A stretch of DNA of 40,503 nucleotides from Candidatus Bipolaricaulota bacterium. Its GTDB lineage: Bacteria > Bipolaricaulota > Bipolaricaulia > RBG-16-55-9 > DRXL01. This document shows, piece by piece, positions 1 through 7,644 of this stretch. The notes beneath the pieces are model-generated. The model did not search any database and was not told where the DNA came from. It worked only from the letters and a program-made list of their open reading frames with translations. The stretch is taken from positions 1-40,503 of the forward strand of contig JAOAIA010000002.1 in assembly GCA_026414955.1 (NCBI GenBank). Direction: 5' to 3'. The position numbers and the translations under genes were made by a program. Within the stretch, counting starts at the first letter, position 1. Each line of letters opens with the position of its first letter.

Positions 1-1335
1 GCTCTCGATGGCTACGACCGCGCCGCGATCTTCTCACGAGCTGCCGATCTCTTGGCCGGGCCACGACGGATTCAGAATATCGCTGCTATTATGATCAATC
101 AGTCCAAGACCCCCTTCGAAGCCGAAATAGATTTAGCAGAACTCGTAGACTTCTGGCGCTTCAATGCGTACTATATGCAGTTTCTCTACGAGCAGCAGCC
201 CGATCAGATCTACGGGGAGATCAATCGCTTTGACTGGCGGCCCTTGGAGGGCTTTGTGCTCGCTGTGCCGCCGTTTAACTTCTATTCTATTGGTGGCAAT
301 CTGCCCACAGCCCCGGCACTCGTGGGCAATGTCGCCCTGTGGAAGCCCGCGCGATCCGTGCTGCTCTCGAATTATCGCATCATGCAGATACTCCTAGAAG
401 CAGGACTGCCCAAGGGCGTGATTAACTTTGTGCCCTTCGCCAGCCAACACAGCGACGTCGTGCTCAAGCACCCGTACTTGGCGGGGCTGCACTTCACCGG
501 CAGCTACGAGACGCTCATCCAGCTCTGGAACGAGATCGGGAAGAACCTGCCCAACTATAAGAACTTCCCTAGGATCGTGGGCGAGACCGGCGGCAAAGAT
601 TTTATCTTCGTGCATCCGTCTGCTGATCTAGACGCAGTCACAGCGAACACGATCCGGGGCGCGTTCGAGTACCAAGGGCAGAAGTGCTCGGCTGCGTCGC
701 GCATGTATGTCCCGCAGAGTCTGTGGCCCGCGCTGCAACAGAGATTCTTGACGGAGCTGCCCAAGCTCAAGGTCGGCCCTACCGAAGATCTCTCGGTCTT
801 CATGGGCGCGATCATCACCCAAGATGCGTTTGACAAGATCGTCTTATATATTGAAGAAGCCAAGAAGAATCCCAAGTTTTCCGATATCGTCCTCGGCGGC
901 GAATATGACAGTTCCAATGGCTGGTTCGTGCAGCCCACCGTGATTCTCTCTCAAGACCCCACGAGCAAGCTCATGACCGAGGAGATCTTCGGGCCGGTGC
1001 TGACGGTCTATATCTACCCCGACAACGAGTACGAGAAGACGCTTAAGCTCTGCGACGAGTCTACGAACTTTGCGCTCACCGGCTCGATCTTCGCACGTGA
1101 TCGCTACGCGATTGTGCAAGCGGAGCAAGCCTTGCGCTACGCAGCGGGAAATTTCTACATCAACGACAAGCCCACCGGCGCGGTCGTCGGACGGCAACCC
1201 TTCGGTGGCGCGAGACATTCCGGGACGAACGACAAAGCCGGCTCGTGGGTCAATCTGATTCGCTGGCTCAGCCCGAGAACTATTAAAGAGACGCTCGTGC
1301 CGCCTAGAGATTGGCGCCGCCCGTATATGGGCTAA
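1..1335 (+). CDS. 1-pyrroline-5-carboxylate dehydrogenase, 5' end outside window
   Basis: This enzyme oxidises glutamate-gamma-semialdehyde (P5C) to glutamate with NAD+, the second step of proline catabolism. The frame is open from base 1 and no start is visible. The 444 visible residues lack roughly the first 90-100 of a ~540-residue family member. Aldehyde-dehydrogenase landmarks are present in order: PPFNF near visible residue 90, VGETGGKD with the general-base Glu195, QGQKCSA with the nucleophile Cys229 (codon 685-687), and EEIFGPVL further on. The EYQGQKCSA and VGETGGKDF wording matches stand-alone group-1 P5C dehydrogenases better than the PutA domain; this is from memory of the family. 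No proline dehydrogenase gene is in the window. The superoxide dismutase gene follows 27 bp downstream on the same strand, so the two may be co-transcribed. Confidence 0.93.
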   Translation, partial: ALDGYDRAAIFSRAADLLAGPRRIQNIAAIMINQSKTPFEAEIDLAELVDFWRFNAYYMQFLYEQQPDQIYGEINRFDWRPLEGFVLAVPPFNFYSIGGNLPTAPALVGNVALWKPARSVLLSNYRIMQILLEAGLPKGVINFVPFASQHSDVVLKHPYLAGLHFTGSYETLIQLWNEIGKNLPNYKNFPRIVGETGGKDFIFVHPSADLDAVTANTIRGAFEYQGQKCSAASRMYVPQSLWPALQQRFLTELPKLKVGPTEDLSVFMGAIITQDAFDKIVLYIEEAKKNPKFSDIVLGGEYDSSNGWFVQPTVILSQDPTSKLMTEEIFGPVLTVYIYPDNEYEKTLKLCDESTNFALTGSIFARDRYAIVQAEQALRYAAGNFYINDKPTGAVVGRQPFGGARHSGTNDKAGSWVNLIRWLSPRTIKETLVPPRDWRRPYMG

Positions 1336-1362
1336 CTCGCCGAGCAGAGCAAGGGGGAGCGT

Positions 1363-1977
1363 ATGCGATCAATCTCTGTGATCTTCATGCTTGCCACTCT
1401 TCTGATAGGGGATGTAACTGCGTGGGCTGCGGGAGAGCGGGCGGCCGCGCCGCTGCGCGACGCCGAGGGCAGAGTAATGGGGATGGCGCTCTTCGTGCAA
1501 GAATCTCAAGGGGTTCGCATCTCCGTCACGGTGAAGGGCTTGGCGCCGGGTGAACACGGCATTCACATTCACGCGGTGGGCAAGTGCGAGCCTCCGGATT
1601 TTCTCTCGGCGGGGCCGCACTTCAATCCGACCACCAAGAAGCACGGCCTGAACAACCCTGAAGGCCCGCACGCCGGCGATCTCCCCAATCTCGTGGTGGG
1701 CGAAGACGGCTCGGCGGTCTATGAGCACGTGACGAATCTGGTGACGCTCACACCGGGGGAGCTCTCGCTCTTCGACGAAGACGGCAGCTCTCTCATCATT
1801 CACGCTGGGCCGGATGACCAAATCACGGACCCAGCGGGCAACAGCGGTGCGCGGGTGCTCTGCGGAGTCATTACCCCGATGAAGGGAGCTTCGCTCAGAA
1901 TTGGAGGCTTGCTTCCGACGCTGCTTCTTCTAGCTGCTGCAGCTCTTGTCATCTGGTTGCTATTTGGTAGACGATGA
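1363..1977 (+). CDS. Cu/Zn superoxide dismutase, secreted and C-terminally membrane-anchored
   Basis: Dismutates superoxide outside the cytoplasm. Residues 1-23 form a signal peptide. All metal ligands can be placed by the family pattern: Cu ligands His68, His70, His86 (bridging) and His147; Zn ligands His86, His94, His103 and Asp106; disulfide Cys75-Cys167; active-site Arg164. Unusually, the domain is followed by a hydrophobic segment (about residues 181-200, rich in Leu and Ala) ending in GRR. This looks like a C-terminal transmembrane anchor that would tether the enzyme to the outer face of the cytoplasmic membrane. A Shine-Dalgarno (AGGGGGAG) sits 4 nt before the ATG. The 3' end overlaps the convergent nuclease gene by 18 bp. 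Confidence 0.92.
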   Translation: MRSISVIFMLATLLIGDVTAWAAGERAAAPLRDAEGRVMGMALFVQESQGVRISVTVKGLAPGEHGIHIHAVGKCEPPDFLSAGPHFNPTTKKHGLNNPEGPHAGDLPNLVVGEDGSAVYEHVTNLVTLTPGELSLFDEDGSSLIIHAGPDDQITDPAGNSGARVLCGVITPMKGASLRIGGLLPTLLLLAAAALVIWLLFGRR

Positions 1978-2553
1978 GCAGTCTGCTTGGGTGAGGGCTT
2001 TGGCCTTCTTGTGTGTCCAGAGCTTCTGGAACTCTTGCTCGAAGGCGTGGGCGAGTTCCGGGCTTTGGATGACTAAGAGATTCTCTTCGTTGCGCGTCTG
2101 CGCTGAAGTTGTCCAGTTATATGACCCCGTGATGACGAGCGCGCTGTCAATGACAGCAAACTTATGGTGCATGATCCCGGAGTCAACGTACTGCTTAATG
2201 GGGATGCCGGAGCTCAGGAGCAAGCAGCCCTTGCTGCCCTGGCTCGGCTCGTCGTCTAGGAGAATTTTGAGCTCGAGGCCGCGTTTGGCGATCTCTGTTA
2301 GGGCTTGGGCGATCTCCGGGTCGGTGAGCTGGTAGAGCGCGGCGTGTACGGACTGCTGGGCACTTCGCAGCGTTTGAATGAGGGCTTTCTCCGGCTCTGG
2401 TGAGGGTGAGAAGTACGCCCTGAGGGGAGCGCTTGGAGCGCTGAAGCCCTGGGGTACGGACGGGCTTTCAAGGTTCGAGTATGAGCTAGCGAGCCAGCCG
2501 AGGACGAAGCCGAGGGCTATTCCTATGAACAAGACTTTCAAAGGCTTTTTCAT
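1960..2553 (-). CDS. PLD-superfamily nuclease/phosphodiesterase, N-terminally anchored
   Basis: A single-HKD phospholipase D family protein of 197 residues, the size of Nuc-type endonucleases that act as dimers. The motif His129-x-Lys131-x4-Asp136 is followed by a GSYNW stretch, as in active members. Residues 5-24 are hydrophobic (signal anchor), so the catalytic domain should be periplasmic. I start at the ATG before KKPLKVLF. The frame extends 37 codons further upstream, but that part is unlike the family and lacks a ribosome site. A TACAAT box ends 6 nt before this ATG, so a leaderless transcript is possible. Substrate (DNA, RNA or phospholipid) cannot be decided. Confidence 0.85.
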   Translation of the reverse strand: MKKPLKVLFIGIALGFVLGWLASSYSNLESPSVPQGFSAPSAPLRAYFSPSPEPEKALIQTLRSAQQSVHAALYQLTDPEIAQALTEIAKRGLELKILLDDEPSQGSKGCLLLSSGIPIKQYVDSGIMHHKFAVIDSALVITGSYNWTTSAQTRNEENLLVIQSPELAHAFEQEFQKLWTHKKAKALTQADCSSSTK

Positions 2554-2559
2554 AATTTT

Positions 2560-2588
2560 ATTGTAGCTCAAGATTCTATGGCGTGCTA
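2560..2588 (-). promoter_or_regulatory. Candidate promoter of the PLD-type nuclease gene
   Basis: On the minus strand TAGCAC (2583-2588), 17 bp, TACAAT (2560-2565), then 6 nt to the ATG. The -35 is poor, so this rests mainly on the -10. The spacing would put transcription start at the start codon. Confidence 0.35.
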
Positions 2589-2633
2589 GGGAGCGCGTTC
2601 TGTTAAGAACGGGACATGCGCACATGTTGCGTT

Positions 2634-2661
2634 TTGCAAACTGCACAGCTTGCGATATAAT
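2634..2661 (+). promoter_or_regulatory. Candidate rightward promoter upstream of REP array/RAYT
   Basis: TTGCAA (2634-2639), 16 bp, TATAAT (2656-2661). It reads into the palindrome array and the transposase. The only ATG directly behind it (2670) opens a four-codon frame, so the promoter may originally have served the DUF1028 gene at 3396, before the RAYT and its repeats were inserted. Confidence 0.5.
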
Positions 2662-2684
2662 CAACCCAATGCGTCCCCCATAAC

Positions 2685-2718
2685 GTTGTAGGGGCGTGAT
2701 TCATCACGCCCCTACAAC
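2685..2718. repeat. REP-like palindrome, GTAGGGG family
   Basis: A perfect 16-bp inverted repeat, GTTGTAGGGGCGTGAT, with a 2-nt centre (TC). It shares GTAGGGGC...CCCCTAC ends with palindromes at 2793, 3118, 3149, 19658, 29444 and 30224. It lies beside the RAYT gene, the arrangement expected for REP sequences and their tyrosine transposase. Confidence 0.9.
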
Positions 2719-2745
2719 TACAACCATGATCAATCAAATGGATTC

Positions 2746-2817
2746 GGACGCGATGAATTCGGGGCGTAATGAATTCGGGCGCGATGGGTTCAGGGCGCAA
2801 TGAATTGCGCCCCTACG
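2746..2817. repeat. Tandem degenerate REP units ending in an intact palindrome
   Basis: Four consecutive 15-16 bp units of the form GGGCGCRATGAATTC start at 2746, 2761, 2777 and 2793. The last is part of an intact inverted repeat (GGGCGCAAT, GA, ATTGCGCCC, 2793-2812) followed by CCTAC. They look like half-palindromes that have been multiplied or eroded next to the transposase. Confidence 0.75.
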
Positions 2818-2847
2818 GATTTAATGATGCAGAACGTCTTTTGAATT

Positions 2848-3408
2848 ATGCCATACAACCCGGACAAACATCACCGCCGCAGCATCCGGCTGAAGGGATA
2901 TGATTATGCGCAGGCAGGCGCGTATTTCGTTACGGTCTGTACGCGCGATCGGGTATACTGGTTCGGCGAAGTGATAGACAATCAGATGCACCTGAATCAA
3001 GCTGGGCAGATCGTCCTGACCATGTGGGAGGAGTTGCCAGAACGGTTTCCTGAGATCGCTATAGATGCCCATGTGATCATGCCCAACCATGTGCACGGCA
3101 TCGTGTGGATTAAACCGGTAGGGGCGCAATTCATTGCGCCCTATACCTATAGGGGCGCGATGAATCGCGCCCCTACGACGTTGGGGGAAATCGTTCGGGC
3201 ATTCAAGGCGGTGACAACGCGCATCATACGGCAGACGATCTTTCCAGAATTCGCGTGGCAACGCAACTATTACGAACACATCATCCGCAGCGAGGAATCG
3301 CTAAATCGGATTCGTCAGTACATCCTTGATAACCCACAGCGATGGGCTTACGATAGAGAGAACCCGGCGGCGACAGCGCCAGAACCGGAGAATGCATGGG
3401 CATCATGA
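2848..3408 (+). CDS. REP-associated tyrosine transposase (RAYT, Y1/HUH family)
   Basis: A 186-residue single-strand HUH transposase of the IS200/RAYT type, which nicks and joins DNA at REP hairpins. The HUH motif is MPNHVHG (His81, His83). The nucleophile is one of the Tyr pair in WQRNYYEHIIR (Tyr141/142). The N-terminal RSIRLKGYDY and the C-terminal RQYILDNPQRW are typical of RAYTs. Residues about 91-110, between the HUH motif and TLGEIVRAFK, are encoded by two REP-type palindromes (3118-3176), so the gene carries its own probable substrate in frame. No good ribosome site precedes the ATG. The end overlaps the DUF1028 gene by 13 bp. It appears intact and is probably domesticated, with no terminal repeats of its own. 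Confidence 0.9.
   Translation: MPYNPDKHHRRSIRLKGYDYAQAGAYFVTVCTRDRVYWFGEVIDNQMHLNQAGQIVLTMWEELPERFPEIAIDAHVIMPNHVHGIVWIKPVGAQFIAPYTYRGAMNRAPTTLGEIVRAFKAVTTRIIRQTIFPEFAWQRNYYEHIIRSEESLNRIRQYILDNPQRWAYDRENPAATAPEPENAWAS
3118..3176. repeat. Two REP palindromes inside the RAYT coding sequence
   Basis: The first is GTAGGGGCGCAAT, TC, ATTGCGCCC then TATAC (3118-3146). The second is ATAGGGGCGCGAT, GA, ATCGCGCCCCTAC (3149-3176). Together they add about 20 codons in frame to the transposase without a stop, at a site that is a variable linker in the family. Confidence 0.88.
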
Positions 3409-4337
3409 CCGAACCCATCGGTATGCTCTCTCTCTCAACGTTCTCGATAGTCGCGTTCGATAGTGAGCTTGGGGAATTGGGAATCGCCGTGCAGTCTCGG
3501 GCGTTCCGCGCCGGCGCAGTCGTGCCCCACGCCAAAGCCAACGTCGGCGCGATTGCCACCCAAGCGATGGCCAATCTTTCTTACGGCCCTACAGGCTTGG
3601 CATTGCTGGAGCAAGGGCTGAGTGCCCACGAAGTCTTAGAGAGACTTTTAACTGAGGACGAGCATCGTGAGCACCGCCAAGTCGCGATCCTAGACATCCA
3701 CGGGCGCATCGCCCAGCACACGGGCAGAGAGTGCTTAGAATGGGCGGGGCATAAGGCTGGGAAGAATTGGGCCGCTCAGGGGAATATCTTGGCAAACGCA
3801 GAAGTCCTAGACGCGATGGGGGAAGCGTTTGAGCAAGCTGAAGGGCTGCTCGCTGAAAGACTCATGGCGGCGCTCGAAGCCGGGCAACGTGCCGGAGGGG
3901 ATCGTCGTGGGCAACAAGCCGCGGGACTTCTGGTCGTGCGCCCCAATGCGTACTTCGACGGCCCGTTCGATAGACTCGTAGACATTCGCGTTGATGACCA
4001 TCCAGAGCCGATTCAAGAGCTCAAGAGACTTTTGGCGATGGCGTTGCCGTCGGTGCATCTCTCAAATACTCGGCTCTTTTTGGAGCGCGGCCAGCTGGGG
4101 CGAGCGAAAGAGTTATTAGATCGGGCGCTGGGGGAACAGCCGGAGCAGCCGATCTTAAAACTCGCGGTGATCGGGTACTACGCACACACAGGGCAGAAAG
4201 CGCAAGCGTTGAGCGAACTCGAAGAGCTGCTTTCGAGCGCGGGGAGCGAGCGGACAAGCTTCGTGCGCTACGTGAAGACGAACGCGCTCTTTCGCCCGTT
4301 GCAGAACGACGACGAATTTCAAAGATTAGCTGCTTGA
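3396..4337 (+). CDS. DUF1028 family protein with C-terminal TPR-like region
   Basis: Residues about 10-215 match DUF1028, an Ntn-hydrolase-like family of unproven function: STFSIVAFD near the start, GIAVQSRAF, GAIATQAMAN, and VDIRVDDHPEPIQELKRLL at the domain end. The last ~95 residues are helical and TPR-like (RAKELLDRALGEQPEQP, QKAQALSELEELL) instead of the peptidoglycan-binding tail often attached. I chose the ATG at 3396 because GGAG lies 6 nt upstream; ATGs at 3405 and 3423 are alternatives, and 3423 is nearest the usual family N-terminus. The start lies in the end of the RAYT gene. The stop overlaps the convergent aroC by 12 bp. Confidence 0.85.
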   Translation: MGIMTEPIGMLSLSTFSIVAFDSELGELGIAVQSRAFRAGAVVPHAKANVGAIATQAMANLSYGPTGLALLEQGLSAHEVLERLLTEDEHREHRQVAILDIHGRIAQHTGRECLEWAGHKAGKNWAAQGNILANAEVLDAMGEAFEQAEGLLAERLMAALEAGQRAGGDRRGQQAAGLLVVRPNAYFDGPFDRLVDIRVDDHPEPIQELKRLLAMALPSVHLSNTRLFLERGQLGRAKELLDRALGEQPEQPILKLAVIGYYAHTGQKAQALSELEELLSSAGSERTSFVRYVKTNALFRPLQNDDEFQRLAA

Positions 4338-5483
4338 GAGAGCGACGCGCTCCGCGATCTCAGTTACAGAATCTCCCCCATACTTCTCTAAGAACGCATC
4401 AGCGAGCACCAAAGCCAAGATCGCCTCGCTGATCACCGACGCGGCGGGCACAGCACACACATCCGAACGCTCCACATGCGCCTTCACGGGCTTCTTGCTC
4501 TTCATATCTACAGACTCAAGCGGGCGCAACAGCGTCGAGAGCGGCTTCATCGCTACGCGCACAATAAGTCTTTCCCCGTTGGTAACACCGCCCTCTAACC
4601 CCCCGGCACGGTTCGTCTTCCGATAGTATCCCGAACCCTCATCGTAATAAATTTCGTCGTGACACTCTGACCCCCAACGGCTCGCGCTCTCGACCCCAAG
4701 CCCGATCTCGACAGCCTTCATCGCCGGTAGCGACGCCATCGCTTGAGAGATACGCCCGTCAAGCTTCCTGTCCCAATGCACATAGCTGCCCAGCCCCACC
4801 GGGATATTGTCGGCTATCACTTCAAAGACCCCGCCCACAGTGTTGCCCTCAGCTTTCGCTTGATCAATCCGCGCGATCATCTCTCTTTCGGCTTGCGTGT
4901 CGAGACAGCGCACCGGCGAAGCATCGGCGCGAGTATTCAGCTCTGCTAGGTCAAGCTCCGTGACGTCAACGCTTGCTTTTACAGAGTGAATCTGCACGAC
5001 GTGACTGGCGATCTGAATCCCGAAATACTCTAAAAGCTGTCGCGCGAGGGAGCCGAGGGCGACGCGCATCGCCGTCTCGCGGGCGCTGGCACGCTCTAAC
5101 ACATTGCGAATATCAGCGTGCCGATATTTCAAAGCTCCCGCAAGATCAGCATGGCCGGGCCGGGGGACGGTCACGGGGGAATATCGCTCTGGGGGAGGAT
5201 TCCACGGGTCCATGTGCTTGCCCCAGTTCTCCCAATCACGGTTCCAAATCACTAAAGCGATGGGGCTGCCCAGCGTAACGCCCGCGCGAATCCCGGAGAG
5301 AACTTCAATCTGGTCGTGCTCGATCTTCATGCGCCCGCCACGCCCGTAGCCTCCCTGACGGCGCGTAAGCTGGGCGTCAATCTTCTCTTTGCTGATGGGA
5401 AGCCCCGCAGGCATCCCTTCTAAAATGCCGACGAGCGCCCGCCCGTGCGACTCCCCTGCCGTCAGATAGCGCAGATGGCTCAT
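4326..5483 (-). CDS. aroC: Chorismate synthase
   Basis: Converts 5-enolpyruvylshikimate-3-phosphate to chorismate using reduced FMN, the last common step of aromatic amino acid synthesis. At 385 residues it is full length. Signatures seen are GESHGRALVG (residues 10-19), RRQGGYGRGGRM, GRPGHADL-type wording around residue 113, ERASARETAMRVALG and GGVTNGERLIVRVA. It is last in the aroF-aroA-aroE-aroC operon. Its ATG overlaps the aroE stop by 4 bp (ATGA), which implies translational coupling. Confidence 0.97.
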   Translation of the reverse strand: MSHLRYLTAGESHGRALVGILEGMPAGLPISKEKIDAQLTRRQGGYGRGGRMKIEHDQIEVLSGIRAGVTLGSPIALVIWNRDWENWGKHMDPWNPPPERYSPVTVPRPGHADLAGALKYRHADIRNVLERASARETAMRVALGSLARQLLEYFGIQIASHVVQIHSVKASVDVTELDLAELNTRADASPVRCLDTQAEREMIARIDQAKAEGNTVGGVFEVIADNIPVGLGSYVHWDRKLDGRISQAMASLPAMKAVEIGLGVESASRWGSECHDEIYYDEGSGYYRKTNRAGGLEGGVTNGERLIVRVAMKPLSTLLRPLESVDMKSKKPVKAHVERSDVCAVPAASVISEAILALVLADAFLEKYGGDSVTEIAERVALSSS

Positions 5484-6307
5484 AGCTGCTCCTCCAGAAA
5501 GCGTCGCAGAGTATCATACCCAATCTGAGCATCCAAATCTGATCTGCTCAGCCAAATCTTGAGCGATTCTATCGCTTGGTAGATGAGCATATCCAGCCCA
5601 TCTATAATTTGAGCACCACGCCGTTCTGCTTCGAGTAAGAGTTTAGTCTTAAGGGGATTGTACACGAGATCGTAGACGAGTGCGTTTTTAGGGAGACGTG
5701 CTGGCAGCGGCACGGGCAGCGCGTCGTCTTTCATTCCTACAGGTGTGGCGTTCACTATAAGATCAACACAATCCCACGGGAGTGCAGCGGGATTATTTTC
5801 AGCAGAGATCGTCTTGCTTGGGTGATGCTGACGCAGCTCTTCGGCGAGCTTCAGGGCACGCTCAGGAGTGCGATTATAGATCGAGAGCGCCGTGACGGTA
5901 TATTGCAAGAGCGCATGGGCGACGGCGCGCGCCGCTCCACCCGCCCCGACGAGAATCGCTTGCCTTGGCGCAAAACTGCGCGCTTGTAATGAGCGCAGAA
6001 AGCCCACGCTATCTGTGTTGTAGCCCACAAGCGCGCCGTGCTCGTTCTTCACAGTATTGACCGCGCCGATGAGCCGCGCTTCGGGGGAGAGTCTATCGAG
6101 ATAGCACAGAATGCGCTCCTTGTGGGGAATCGTCACGTTGAACCCCGCCAGCTCTGAATGCGCTGAGAGAAAGTCTTTCAGTTCGCCCTCTCGAACGCGA
6201 TACGCCCGATACTCTGCAACAATACTCAAGTTGTTCAGCACAAAGCTGTGCAACGCCGGGGAGAGCGAGTGCGCGATGGGGTCACCGATAATGCCGAGTT
6301 TGATCAT
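5480..6307 (-). CDS. aroE: Shikimate dehydrogenase
   Basis: Reduces 3-dehydroshikimate to shikimate with NADPH. At 275 residues it has the standard length. The substrate site is visible as HSLSPALH (13-20), NVTIPHKE with catalytic Lys63, GAVNTV, and YNTDSVGF with catalytic Asp99. The NADP-binding loop is VGAGGAARAVAHAL. It overlaps both neighbours by 4 bp (aroA stop at its start, its stop at the aroC start), so the three cistrons are tightly coupled. Confidence 0.96.
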   Translation of the reverse strand: MIKLGIIGDPIAHSLSPALHSFVLNNLSIVAEYRAYRVREGELKDFLSAHSELAGFNVTIPHKERILCYLDRLSPEARLIGAVNTVKNEHGALVGYNTDSVGFLRSLQARSFAPRQAILVGAGGAARAVAHALLQYTVTALSIYNRTPERALKLAEELRQHHPSKTISAENNPAALPWDCVDLIVNATPVGMKDDALPVPLPARLPKNALVYDLVYNPLKTKLLLEAERRGAQIIDGLDMLIYQAIESLKIWLSRSDLDAQIGYDTLRRFLEEQL

Positions 6308-7644
6308 GAGCGCACAAGAGATTCCAAATCTTCAAAGAATTCTGGGTACGAGATCTCGACCCACTCGGCCCCTTCGATGATCGTCTCGCCCTGGGCGATC
6401 AGCCCAGCAATAGCAAACGCCATCGCGATCCGATGATCGCCGAAGCTGTCGAGCACCGCGCCGTGGAGCTTCTGCGGGCCGGCAATGACCCAGCCGTCGG
6501 CACGCTCTTCAAGCTGCGCGCCCATTCTTTTCAGATTCTCGGTGACGGCACGGATACGATCCGTCTCTTTCACGCGCAGCTCGTGAGCGTCTTGAATGAC
6601 GGTTGTGCCGTGGGCTTGTGTAGCGCAGATTGCTAAAACGGGTAGCTCGTCAATCATCCTGGGGATGAGCGCGCCCCCGACGCGCACTGCGCGCAGTTCT
6701 GAAGACTTTACAGTGAGATCGCCCCACGGCTCATGAGCGATCTCGCGCTCGTTTTCTATAGCAATCTGCGCGCCCATCGCGCGCAACACATCTAAGAGAC
6801 CGGTGCGCGTCGGATTGATCCCCACGTCGGTGATAGTAATCTGCGCATCAGGCACGAGCGCCCCGACGACGAGAAAGAACGCTGCCGACGAAAAATCCCC
6901 CGGCACCATAAGAGCCTTTGCTTTGGGTCTTGCTCCGCCCTGCACGCTCACGGCTCCGTTGGAAATCTCTAAAGAGATTCCCAGATAGCGCAGCATTCGC
7001 TCGGAGTGATCGCGCGTGGGGCTGGGTTCGCTCACGGTCGTGACCCCCTTGGCGTGCAAACCCGCGAGCAGCAGGGCTGACTTCACTTGCGAACTCGCGA
7101 TGGGAAGCTCGTAGCGAATCCCGCGCAGCTTCTGCCCGATAATCTTTAACGGCGCGTAGCCGTTATCGCTTTCGATCTTTGCGCCCATCTGGGTCAGGGG
7201 ATCAATGACGCGCTGCATTGGGCGCTTGCGCAAGCTCGCGTCGCCCGTGATAGTCGCTGCGAAATTCTGACCGGCCAAAAGCCCCGCAAGCAGTCTCATC
7301 GTCGTTCCGGAGTTGCCCGCGTCGAGCACGCGCGCGGGAGGAGAGAAGCCCTCGGCGTTGTGAACGAAGACCTCTCCCCTAGCCTCTCCTGACCTAACCC
7401 CCACTCCCTTTCCTAAGGGGTTAGGGGAGAGGGCAGGGAGCAGGAGGGTAGGCCTGATCACCACGCCGAGGGCTTGGAGGGAGAGGGCAGTATTCCGCAC
7501 ATCGTGCGCCGGCGAGAGATTCTCTATACGCACCGGGCCGTCGGCGAGCGACCCACACAGAAGCGCCCGATGCGAGATAGACTTATCCCCCGGCACGCGC
7601 AGCACGCCCTTCACGCTGCGCCCGGGCTTAATAACTCTGCGCAT
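6304..7644 (-). CDS. aroA: 3-phosphoshikimate 1-carboxyvinyltransferase (EPSP synthase) with in-frame palindrome insert
   Basis: Joins phosphoenolpyruvate to shikimate-3-phosphate. Family motifs are VPGDKSISHRALLCGSL (residues 18-34), DAGNSGTTMRLLAG (108-121), the PSPTRDHSERML region, KETDRIRAV and SFGDHRIAMA. Between ALGVVIRP and VFVHNAEGF, residues 71-91 (ALSPNPLGKG onward) come from a palindromic repeat and have no counterpart in E. coli or Bacillus AroA as I recall them. I start at the second ATG because GGGAG precedes it by 11 nt; the ATG at 7662 adds six residues. Either start overlaps the end of aroF. Confidence 0.95.
   Translation of the reverse strand: MRRVIKPGRSVKGVLRVPGDKSISHRALLCGSLADGPVRIENLSPAHDVRNTALSLQALGVVIRPTLLLPALSPNPLGKGVGVRSGEARGEVFVHNAEGFSPPARVLDAGNSGTTMRLLAGLLAGQNFAATITGDASLRKRPMQRVIDPLTQMGAKIESDNGYAPLKIIGQKLRGIRYELPIASSQVKSALLLAGLHAKGVTTVSEPSPTRDHSERMLRYLGISLEISNGAVSVQGGARPKAKALMVPGDFSSAAFFLVVGALVPDAQITITDVGINPTRTGLLDVLRAMGAQIAIENEREIAHEPWGDLTVKSSELRAVRVGGALIPRMIDELPVLAICATQAHGTTVIQDAHELRVKETDRIRAVTENLKRMGAQLEERADGWVIAGPQKLHGAVLDSFGDHRIAMAFAIAGLIAQGETIIEGAEWVEISYPEFFEDLESLVRS
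7371..7432. repeat. Palindromic element inside aroA (CCTCTCCCC family)
   Basis: CCTCTCCCCTA (7371-7381) pairs perfectly with TAGGGGAGAGG (7422-7432). An alternative inner stem is CCTAACCCC (7393-7401) with GGGGTTAGG (7417-7425). It encodes about 21 residues of AroA without a stop. Related elements lie at 12033, 13126, 29415 and 30194. Confidence 0.85.

Noticed and set aside
2554..2664. 37-codon N-terminal extension of the PLD nuclease
   Set aside because: Not family-like; the shorter start gives a proper signal anchor immediately.
2685..2817. CRISPR-like array
   Set aside because: Units are 15-16 bp, contiguous and palindromic, without regular spacers and without cas genes; they fit REP sequences.
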